Origin: Motiliproteus sp041586735
GTDB lineage: Bacteria > Pseudomonadota > Gammaproteobacteria > Pseudomonadales > Balneatricaceae
Direction of reading: 5' to 3'
Length of the DNA: 64,000 bases
NCBI GenBank assembly: GCA_041586735.1
Contig: JBFGZQ010000007.1
Location: forward strand, 62,001 to 126,000
Shown here: piece by piece, positions 35,901 through 42,351 of the stretch
Layout of the letters: the number at the start of each line of letters is the position of its first letter
Numbering within the stretch: the first letter of the stretch is position 1
Translations under genes and position numbers: made by a program
Notes under the pieces: generated by a model
The model's input: only the letters and a program-made list of their open reading frames with translations
The model's database searches: none
What the model was told of the DNA's origin: nothing

Positions 35901-36214
35901 ATGTAGCTCTTTAGATGGAAGCTATGATTGTTGCACTCGTATATCCGGATGTCGGCACCCCGTTCCTGCAGCAGCATCAATATGCGAAGCGCCTGGGGAT
36001 CTGTCACATTTAAGTAGTCGCTGGTTAATACTCGCAACTCAACGTTTCTCGTTTCCACCGCATCTTGCAGAGTGCTAAAGAGCAACCGTAGTCCGCTGGA
36101 TTTGATAAAGGACACGGCTAACTCGATTTCAGAGGCGTTGTTAATTTCCTCGAGTAAGCGTGGCAAAAACTGATCGGTGGGTCCGCCAGTGGTTAAGTGT
36201 TCGATTGTGTTCAT
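32945..36214 (-). CDS. PLD nuclease - SF2 helicase - S24-like domain - DUF3427-type protein
   Basis: A 1089-aa multidomain protein. Residues 1-175: phospholipase-D-like nuclease half-site, H100-x-K102 with GSSNIS at 122-127. Residues 205-545: superfamily 2 helicase with Walker A ATGLGKT (234-240), DEFHH (323-327), LTATP (348-352) and motif VI QLGRGLRR (521-528). Residues 550-800: helical linker with helicase-associated repeats. Residues 815-950: LexA/S24-like domain with SGDSMNGG (S863) and IHDGD; the usual catalytic lysine position appears to be R911. Residues 970-1089: DUF3427-type C-terminus (FHWQSQNATAPESKKG). The ATG overlaps the stop of the methyltransferase gene by four bases. AT-richer than its neighbours. 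Probably anti-phage (inference). Confidence 0.85.
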   Translation of the reverse strand: MNTIEHLTTGGPTDQFLPRLLEEINNASEIELAVSFIKSSGLRLLFSTLQDAVETRNVELRVLTSDYLNVTDPQALRILMLLQERGADIRIYECNNHSFHLKSYIFLESEQDQWVQGCAFVGSSNISNAALTDGLEWNYRIAFPDEGSNRATERFAEIRHKFTALFNDPRSLTLTYPWIERYEQRRKVIPLQIAPGSDDAELTPPTPQGVQIEALDALRQSREQGFRRGLVVMATGLGKTYLAAFDAQRTNAKRMLFVAHREEILLQAEKTFLSVWPKARVGYYTGKSKDTDVDLLFASIQTLGKEHHLDRFPANHFDYVVVDEFHHAAAATYRILINYFNPRFLLGLTATPERTDQSDILSLCDDNLVFTCNLFEGINQKLLCPFTYHGIYDEQVDYQEIPWRNGKFNPNQLSNKLATLARARHALKEWQRNGLKRTLAFCVSIAHAEFMAERFKSWGIAAEAVHAKSELRRAEALTQLDSGVIQVIFSVDLFNEGVDLPSIDTVMMLRPTESKVLFLQQLGRGLRRHEDKEQLVVLDFIGNHKGFLNKPQALFNVGSSYRALADFAHKVEHNDLSLPAGCFANYDLAIIEFLKQLDGVGIRQDYEALKDSLGRRPTLTELYRAGVSITLLRRQYGSWWDMVASFGDLEQTEQSCIDLHRDWLHEVETTAMNKSFKMVLLEVLLEHNGFLEPLSLKTISRYALNLFQRRRSFTADLHKDVSDIDQISEERWHQYWKGNPINAWLGGNQNNDSIKWFESREGHFLPVFEVSKSDVETFTSLVQELVDYRLATYAERTGIDTPVAVIPSNTETRTELAYFPDLNIACGHFKTGSSKSDEYRSIGAGYGHLDPARHFIARASGDSMNGGKHPIHDGDYLLLEHVSTTNAGSITGNTMAIERQDASGDNQYLLRVVTKSPTGSYVLKATNPDYNDMEADETMRSFARLRGVISPQTMAVGQAFMREEIPPLFGHTFNPGNWQSGHVVLNDTGVHILLVTLNKQGKVKDHRHLDYFIDSKHFHWQSQNATAPESKKGRELIEHQKRGIKVYLFIRKNKLEGGKAAPFRCYGEVHYIRHEGSKPMSVILQLEEQ

Positions 36215-36807
36215 CGTTGTTGTTTCCTAACCAGTGCATTCAGCCACTGCTCTGATTGCCTTTCCGGCCGTATATCTTCGGTTACCCAACGATGTTGAAG
36301 GGACAATTCCGGCGCTGTCTCGAGTAATGCTTCAAGGCCGGCTTCATTCAAGTCTGTGAAATGTCGTCCGGCTTGAAAGCGCTCACCTTGTCCGTACTTG
36401 AACGATAGGTATATCACTCCTTGCGGTTTTAGAGCACGGCTCAAACGGCTGATTACTAAGGGGAGTTCGCTATTCGGAACGTGTAGTAAACTTGCGCAGG
36501 CCCATATTCCGTCAAATTGGTTGTGCCATTCGAAGGCCTGAAATTCTATAACTTCGACTGGTATTGCAAGCTGTTCTGTAACCCATTTCGCCAGAGTCGG
36601 GGAGGCATCACACGCAGTTACCTTGAAGCCTTTTTTACGAAATTCCATGCTGTCCCTGCCAGACCCGCAACCCGCATCAAGAATATGGGCCTTTTCAGGT
36701 AGTAACGGCAGGAAGTGATCATAGAGCGAGGTCATGTCGACATTAAACGTATTTTGAATAAAAGTGTCGGCGTTTTTGCAGTAGTAGTTCGGACTGTCCC
36801 TGGTCAT
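36211..36807 (-). CDS. Class I SAM-dependent methyltransferase coupled to the helicase gene
   Basis: 198-aa Rossmann methyltransferase of the TehB/Methyltransf_25 type. Motif I is DAGCGSG at 44-50, the acidic residue after strand 2 is in VTACDAS, and motif post-I follows. There is no NPPY/DPPY motif, so it is not a DNA adenine or cytosine-N4 methylase; small-molecule, protein or RNA methylation are possible. ATG 36807 has TAGGGA nine bases upstream; ATG 36843 is also in frame but would leave a leader of only about six bases from the predicted promoter. Its stop overlaps the helicase start (ATGA), so the two are made together. Confidence 0.88.
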   Translation of the reverse strand: MTRDSPNYYCKNADTFIQNTFNVDMTSLYDHFLPLLPEKAHILDAGCGSGRDSMEFRKKGFKVTACDASPTLAKWVTEQLAIPVEVIEFQAFEWHNQFDGIWACASLLHVPNSELPLVISRLSRALKPQGVIYLSFKYGQGERFQAGRHFTDLNEAGLEALLETAPELSLQHRWVTEDIRPERQSEQWLNALVRKQQR

Positions 36808-36855
36808 GTGCGAGATCCCTAACGTTCGATAGTGTTGAGCCATTCTTGATACTCA

Positions 36856-36885
36856 AATATAACCATTTTGGTTTTCTAGCTGCAA
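36856..36885 (-). promoter_or_regulatory. Predicted promoter and overlapping dyad for the methyltransferase-helicase operon
   Basis: On the minus strand TTGCAG (36885-36880) and TATATT (36861-36856) are 18 bp apart. Between and overlapping them lies the perfect dyad AACCA-TTT-TGGTT (36861-36873), well placed as a repressor operator. Transcription would begin near 36849. Confidence 0.55.
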
Positions 36886-36990
36886 TGTCGTAGTGCCTTT
36901 GTTATCACAGTAATAAAATAAATTAAGACAAATTATGATAAAAAACGGCTGTGAAGATGGTGACCAATAGGGCCGTCGGCATGATAAGGA

Positions 36991-37230
36991 CTAATCGAGA
37001 AATGACGCTCGTCCCGGCCGGAACGTTTTGAGCCGTACCCGCAGGCGGTTCATTTCTAGATAGCGCACGCAGTTGGCCGCGGCATCCAACGACTCGAACA
37101 GCCACTCGCCGGGCCGTTTTTTGCGGGTTTGGTATGCATACAGCAAAGCGCCGGTACAGCGATCGAGCCGGCGCCATAAATGCTTAGTGGCGGGTGCGGT
37201 AGTTGCTGGCGCGTTCGCTGAGTACCTCAC
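36991..37230 (-). CDS. Possible small hypothetical protein, 79 aa
   Basis: A GTG-initiated frame overlapping the end of the VWA gene by 47 bases. The product is basic and its later half (GEWLFESLDAAANCVRYLEM then RLRVRLKTF) looks like a folded alpha/beta protein, but the first 14 residues do not, and no ribosome-binding site precedes the GTG. It fills an otherwise gene-free 376-base gap between the VWA and methyltransferase genes. Could equally be decayed coding sequence. Confidence 0.25.
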   Translation of the reverse strand: MRYSANAPATTAPATKHLWRRLDRCTGALLYAYQTRKKRPGEWLFESLDAAANCVRYLEMNRLRVRLKTFRPGRASFLD

Positions 37231-37738
37231 TAAAGTCTTCCATCCCTGCGGCTGTTGCGGTCACGCTCACGCACTGCTCGATACTCAAACCCAAGCTACT
37301 GCCCGCATCAAAGGCGTCGATGCCGGCACCGATAAACACGAACGCCCAGCCGGATTTCTGCTTTTCAGTAATCAGCTTTTTAAGTTGCTTGGCACTGTAC
37401 TCCTGACTGGCATTTTCAAAACCGTCGGTCTGAATCAGGCAGATGGTTTTGCGGTCCTGTTTGGCATGAGTAAGCGTGCGTCCCACGGCATCGTAGAGCG
37501 CGGTCATGCCCCTGGGTGTAGCGGCATCGAGGGTCAATGCCGGTACCTTGGCCAGCTTGATGCGCTCATACAGCAGTTCGTATTGATCATCGAACAGCGC
37601 CAGGGTCAGTTTTGCTTTGCCCGCTAGCTGCTGTTGCTGCTCAACGAAGGCATTAAACGCGGCAATGGCCTCGTTGATGATGCTAGCCATCGATCCTGAC
37701 CGATCGAGGATGCAGAGTATTTCTATTGATTTAGCCAT
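37184..37738 (-). CDS. Single-domain von Willebrand factor A (VWA) protein
   Basis: 184-aa cytoplasmic VWA domain with an intact metal-ion-dependent adhesion site: DRSGSM at 12-17, threonine in PRGMTALYDAVG near 75-85, and the aspartate in LIQTDGFEN. No signal peptide and no membrane segment. Proteins of this short type are common in phages, plasmids and islands, but their partner is unknown; here the neighbours are the divergent WYL regulator and, downstream, the methyltransferase-helicase operon. AAAGGAAT precedes the ATG. Whether it belongs to the same system cannot be told. Confidence 0.85.
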   Translation of the reverse strand: MAKSIEILCILDRSGSMASIINEAIAAFNAFVEQQQQLAGKAKLTLALFDDQYELLYERIKLAKVPALTLDAATPRGMTALYDAVGRTLTHAKQDRKTICLIQTDGFENASQEYSAKQLKKLITEKQKSGWAFVFIGAGIDAFDAGSSLGLSIEQCVSVTATAAGMEDFSEVLSERASNYRTRH

Positions 37739-37898
37739 GAGCGTGATTCCTTTCTAGTTGAGTTCCGTGCGCGGTATGGGCACTGTCTGCGGTTTGTTGT
37801 TGCTGGATAGCCAGTTCAAGATCGGCGCGCTCGAGCAGTGCTTGGGGTCACTCGCGCCTGCCTCCTTGCATGGGTCTGTTGATGCTTATAAGATTAGT

Positions 37899-37937
37899 GT
37901 ATTGTTTTAATACATGTAAGATTTGTATACGTATACA
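37899..37937. promoter_or_regulatory. Palindromic operator cluster between VWA and WYL genes
   Basis: TGTATACGTATACA (37924-37937) is a perfect 14-bp palindrome centred 55 bases before the WYL start. Just left are GTATT-GTTTT-AATAC (37899-37913) and the palindrome TACATGTA (37911-37918). A TTGTTT...TATACG pair (37902-37907, 37926-37931, 18-bp spacing) puts the -10 box inside the 14-bp palindrome. The arrangement fits autorepression by the adjacent regulator. Confidence 0.65.
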
Positions 37938-37985
37938 GGTAGCCTTTTCGCTACATGTCGCTTTTAAGAGAACCGGTGGACCGGC

Positions 37986-38840
37986 ATGAATGATGAAATT
38001 AAGTGGGAGTCTCTGCTACGTTACCGGCTGATCGAGATTATAGCCCTCTGGGAGGGGCGGTTGACGACCAACCATCTGAGCGGCACTTTTGGCATTAAAC
38101 GCCAGCAAGCCTCGCGGGATATCAACAATTATTTGGCGCTAGCGCAGGGTAATATCCGCTACGACGCCAAGCTTAAAGGCTACTGTCCTGCTGAGACCTT
38201 CACGCCGCGCTTTACCCAGGGGACGGTGGATGAGTATCTGCAGTTGCTCGATGCCAACAGTTTGCTGGAACAGAGCATGGAGCGCTTGGCGTTGCCGCCA
38301 ACTCCTACCTATATGCTGCGCGGGCCGGGCAGGGTGATCTCCCCCAGCATTGTCAGAAAGTTGGTCGAGGCTTGTCGGCAGGGATATCGATTAGAAATCA
38401 CCTACGCGTCGATGAATAATGCAGCCGGGGAGGAGCGTATCATCGCCCCTCACGCCATTGTGTCCAGCGGTTACCGTTGGCATGTGCGGGCCTATTGCGA
38501 AAAACATCGTGAGTATCGGGATTTCATCATCGCCAGGGTGTTGGCGATATCGGATTTTATGGGATCGCGTATCGATGACCCCGAGGAAGATAGTTTATGG
38601 CATGAGTGGATCGAGCTACGGTTGATTCCACACCCTGATCTATCAGCAGCCCAACAAGCGTTGATCGAGCATGAACGGGGCATGAGTGATGGCGTGCTGT
38701 GCATCAGCACCCGTAAAGCCACCGCGATCTATATGTTACAGCTGTTGCAGGTCCCCACCGCAAAAACCGATACCCCTAATGCTACCCCCCTGGTGTTGGA
38801 GAACCTGGATGATATTGAGGCGTTGCAGTTCGGCAGGTGA
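37986..38840 (+). CDS. WYL-domain transcriptional regulator, BrxR/CapW-like
   Basis: 284-aa DNA-binding regulator. An N-terminal winged helix (about 10-60, with LSGTFGIKRQQASRDINNYL as recognition segment), a WYL domain (about 118-195) with RWHVRAYC at 164-171 and YRDFIIAR at 177-184, and a C-terminal WCX-type dimerisation part (205-284). This order and the HVRAYC/RDFIIAR motifs are those of BrxR and CapW, repressors that control BREX, CBASS and other defence genes. It is divergent from the VWA gene and 160 bases before recC. It probably represses its own promoter through the nearby palindromes (inference); the ligand is unknown. Confidence 0.9.
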   Translation: MNDEIKWESLLRYRLIEIIALWEGRLTTNHLSGTFGIKRQQASRDINNYLALAQGNIRYDAKLKGYCPAETFTPRFTQGTVDEYLQLLDANSLLEQSMERLALPPTPTYMLRGPGRVISPSIVRKLVEACRQGYRLEITYASMNNAAGEERIIAPHAIVSSGYRWHVRAYCEKHREYRDFIIARVLAISDFMGSRIDDPEEDSLWHEWIELRLIPHPDLSAAQQALIEHERGMSDGVLCISTRKATAIYMLQLLQVPTAKTDTPNATPLVLENLDDIEALQFGR

Positions 38841-39000
38841 TAGTGTTGTTGACCCAGCGCAGCGCCGGTCTTCATCTAGTGCTGCGACGGGCGAGCTGGG
38901 AAATTACGACTGATTTTTAACAATATTTTATGGTTTAGCGCCAGAAAATAACGGGGTTGTGGCTGCATCGCGGCCATGCCGAGACAAGGGAGAGAGTGCC

Positions 39001-42000
39001 ATGGGAGCAAGCCAGATCGGCAAGATGACGGTTTATCCTGCCAATAAGCTGGAAGATCTAGCCGCGCTACTCGAAAGGGTCATTAACCTGAGCCCTGGAG
39101 GGGTTCTGGAGCCGAGCGTGGTGATCGTCGAGAGTAAGGGGATGCAGCACTGGCTCAATATGGCGCTGGCGGGGCAGAGTAAGGTGAGTATGAATGTCAG
39201 CTTTCCGATGCCCGGTAACTTTATCTGGCAGGTTGTCCGCAACGTCTTGGGCGCAGAAAACCTGCCTAGCCAATCGCTGTATCAGCGTGAAGCCCTGGCT
39301 TGGCGGCTTGATCGTTTGCTCGGGGCGGATGCGGTGGTGAGCAATCCACTCTGTATCGATGCCACCGGCTACTGGCGTAAAGCGGATCAGGGGGAGGATC
39401 GGCTCAAACGCTATCAGCTAGCGTCGGCACTGGCTGATCTGTTTGAGCAATACATGTTGTTTCGGCCCGATTGGATAGCGGGATGGGAGTCCAGTGAGGC
39501 GGCAGATGAGTGGCAGGCATACCTGTGGCGAGCGCTGGTTGCGGAGACTCCCGACCACCCCGTCCGGTTACAGCGCTTAGCCCTCGCCGCTGTTGCTAAA
39601 CATCAACATAAGCTGCCACCCCAGGTCTGCCTGTTTGCAATCAATACCTTACCCCAAAGCTCGCTGGAGTTTTTCAACGAGCTGGCTCGCTATACCCAGG
39701 TCCATCTGTTTCACCTCAACCCCTGCGTCGAGTACTGGGGCAGTATCCAAGCAGAAAAAAATATAGCGGCGCAACAGGTTCGCCAGCTCCAGGCAGACAG
39801 ATGGCTGACTCTCGCAGAGAGCGGCTCGGAGGTTGGCAACCCGCTGTTAGCCAATCTGGGAACCCAGGGGAGGGAGTTCTTTAGCGCCCTGCAGGGGTTG
39901 GACGCGTTTGAAATCAGTGCCTTTGAGGCAGAGGTTGTGGGCCACTCCAAGACGCAGGCTAGCGTCTTGGAACGCATACAGGACGATATCCTGCAACTCG
40001 TGGATGCCAGGGATCAACCCGTTCAGCAGCTAGATGACAGTATTACCTTCAGTGCTAGCCATAGCGCCCTGCGGGAGCTGCAGACGCTGCATGATTGGCT
40101 GCTGCATCAATTCAATGCCGACCCCTCTTTGACGCCTCGAGATATTCTGGTGATGTGCCCGCAGGTGGAGGCGTATGCGCCCTATGTGGGGGCGGTGTTC
40201 GATGACGGCAATCTGTCAGAGGATAGGCTTCCCAGAATCCCTTGCTCGATCACCGACCGCAGCCCTAAAGACGCCGAACCTCTAGTGAGTACCTTCCTGG
40301 AGCTGCTGTCGTTGCCGGATAGTCGCTTTCAGGTGTCTTCGATCCTGGATTTTTTACGCCTGCCGGCGCTGCAGCAAAAGTTCGGTCTCCAGACGGATGA
40401 GTTGGCGGTGATCGAATGGTGGCTGCGCGAGGCCTGTGTTCACTGGGGTCTAGATAGCGATCATAAACAGCATCTGACCGGCCAGCCCGAGGCTTCTGCC
40501 ATGTTCAGCTGGAGCTGGGGGTTGCGGCGACTGTTGCTGGGCTTTGCGCAGGGCGATCACGAAGCGATTGTCGATGGCGAGCTGCTGCTGCCCCATATCG
40601 AAGGGGAGCAGGCTTTGCTGCTGGGGCGGCTGATGCAGGTGCTTGAGCGGTTGCAGCTCCATGCGCAGCAGTTGAACGCTGCGCGTAGCGGGGCCGCTTG
40701 GGGTGAATACCTCCGGCGCCTTAAAGACGATTTCTTTGCCAGCAACGAGCAGGACGGCAACGCAGAAACCTATCTGTCAGAGGCCGTTGAGCAGATGGTC
40801 GCTTGGATCGAGCGGGTCGGTTATGAGCTAAGGATTCCCTTGTCGGTGGTGCGCTATTATCTTAGCCAGCATATGGGGCAGCCCGATGGCAGTAACCGCT
40901 TTATGACCGGACAGCTGACCTTCTGTTCGATGACACCGATGCGCAGTACCCCGTTTAAGATCGTGGCGATCCTGGGGCTTAATGATGGTGAGTATCCGCG
41001 CCAATCGGTCCCCAGCGGTTTTGATCTGATAGCTCAACATCCACGCCGGCCGGGCGATCGTTCGCGTCGGGGTGATGATCGCTACCTCTTCTTAGAGGCG
41101 CTTATCTCTACCCGCGACAAGCTTTATCTCAGTTACCAAGGCGCTGATATTAAGAACAATGCTGCGCGCCAGCCCAGCCTGATCCTCAGTGAGTTGATGG
41201 ACTATCTGCACCAGGGCTATGGCTGGTCGTTTGCGCATACCGAGGGACAAGCCTGTCAGTTGACAAGGCAGCCCCTGCATCCTTTCAGTGCGGATAACTT
41301 CAGTGCCGATAACTCCAGTGCGAATAACCTGAGTGCGGCCGCTGCCAGTTTTGATGCGCGTTGGTTGGCTCTGGGCCGGTCGGGTACGGATCGGGATAAC
41401 CTGGTGGAACTTGACGCGCCGGTAGAGCCCATTGATGCGTTGGATATCGAGGCGTTGGTACGCTTTCTCGATAATCCGCCTCAGGTTTTTGCCGAGCAGC
41501 GCCTGGGGTTATATCTGGATCAGCAGGTCGATACCATCGACGATACGGAGCCGTTTGCTGCCAATAAATTGCAGGCCTACCTAACAAGGGCGCAGATGTT
41601 GGCGGCGGAGTTGGATCCGGATGCGCAACAATCGGTCGAACAGCTAGGGCAGATAGCCCGCTTGTCCGGTCGCCTCCCCGACAGCCTGTTAACGCCGGAG
41701 ATGTTGCAGACCTGGCAAGAGGAGGCGCTTGAGATCGCCGCTCGAATCGGCGATGCCGGCGGCACTAAAATCAGTAAAGAACAGGTTCGGCTGCAGCTCG
41801 GGGCGGTGGTGCTGACGGCGGAGCTGCCCTGGGTTGCAGGACAGGATCGGTTACTGTTGTGGCGGCCGAGCAACCAAAAACCCAAAGACCAGATCCGTTT
41901 GTGGCTCTATCACCTGTGCGCCTTGGCCCATAGGGGCGATGAGGTCATCACCCAGGGGCTGTTTCTCGATCAGGACGCGGTGCTGGCTGCCGTTGACAAT

Positions 42001-42351
42001 CCAAGCGGCCATCTGGAGATCATTGTGCAGAGTTATCTTCGGGGGATCTGTACGCCGCTAGCCCTGCATGCCGAGCTGGGCTTAACTCTGGCCAAGTCTC
42101 AATACAGCCTATCGAAGAGCAAGCCGATCGCCTTAAAGGCTGATCCAGAGGCCGAGCGTCGCAAGCAGTGGCACAAACTCTGGTTACGCGGTGCTTACAC
42201 CGAGGATTATGCCTTTTCTATGAATACCTATGTGCGCTGGTTCTGGCCTGCGGCCCCCGAGCTGGACGATTGCTGGGAGTCGCTAGCCGCTATCTATATA
42301 CCCGCGACCGAGTGCTTGATCGGCTATCAGGGAGGCGACCGCGATGAGTAA
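39001..42351 (+). CDS. recC: RecBCD exonuclease V subunit gamma (RecC)
   Basis: Chi-recognition and scaffold subunit of the RecBCD helicase-nuclease for double-strand-break repair and foreign-DNA degradation. The N-terminal inactivated helicase half (VIVESKGMQHWLNMAL near 33-48) and the segment CSMTPMRSTPFKIVAILGLNDGEYPR match RecC. ATG 39001 has AAGGGAGAG at good spacing, giving 1116 aa, near the usual 1120. Residues 762-781 are an unusual (F/S/L)SAxN pentapeptide repeat. It overlaps recB by eight bases. First gene of recC-recB-recD, the order seen in Pseudomonas. Confidence 0.95.
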   Translation: MGASQIGKMTVYPANKLEDLAALLERVINLSPGGVLEPSVVIVESKGMQHWLNMALAGQSKVSMNVSFPMPGNFIWQVVRNVLGAENLPSQSLYQREALAWRLDRLLGADAVVSNPLCIDATGYWRKADQGEDRLKRYQLASALADLFEQYMLFRPDWIAGWESSEAADEWQAYLWRALVAETPDHPVRLQRLALAAVAKHQHKLPPQVCLFAINTLPQSSLEFFNELARYTQVHLFHLNPCVEYWGSIQAEKNIAAQQVRQLQADRWLTLAESGSEVGNPLLANLGTQGREFFSALQGLDAFEISAFEAEVVGHSKTQASVLERIQDDILQLVDARDQPVQQLDDSITFSASHSALRELQTLHDWLLHQFNADPSLTPRDILVMCPQVEAYAPYVGAVFDDGNLSEDRLPRIPCSITDRSPKDAEPLVSTFLELLSLPDSRFQVSSILDFLRLPALQQKFGLQTDELAVIEWWLREACVHWGLDSDHKQHLTGQPEASAMFSWSWGLRRLLLGFAQGDHEAIVDGELLLPHIEGEQALLLGRLMQVLERLQLHAQQLNAARSGAAWGEYLRRLKDDFFASNEQDGNAETYLSEAVEQMVAWIERVGYELRIPLSVVRYYLSQHMGQPDGSNRFMTGQLTFCSMTPMRSTPFKIVAILGLNDGEYPRQSVPSGFDLIAQHPRRPGDRSRRGDDRYLFLEALISTRDKLYLSYQGADIKNNAARQPSLILSELMDYLHQGYGWSFAHTEGQACQLTRQPLHPFSADNFSADNSSANNLSAAAASFDARWLALGRSGTDRDNLVELDAPVEPIDALDIEALVRFLDNPPQVFAEQRLGLYLDQQVDTIDDTEPFAANKLQAYLTRAQMLAAELDPDAQQSVEQLGQIARLSGRLPDSLLTPEMLQTWQEEALEIAARIGDAGGTKISKEQVRLQLGAVVLTAELPWVAGQDRLLLWRPSNQKPKDQIRLWLYHLCALAHRGDEVITQGLFLDQDAVLAAVDNPSGHLEIIVQSYLRGICTPLALHAELGLTLAKSQYSLSKSKPIALKADPEAERRKQWHKLWLRGAYTEDYAFSMNTYVRWFWPAAPELDDCWESLAAIYIPATECLIGYQGGDRDE
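41284..41343 (+). repeat. 15-bp in-frame tandem repeat in recC
   Basis: Four units (41284, 41299, 41314, 41329) with consensus TTCAGTGCGGATAAC encode FSADN, FSADN, SSANN, LSAAA. The first two differ by one base. Confidence 0.9.
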
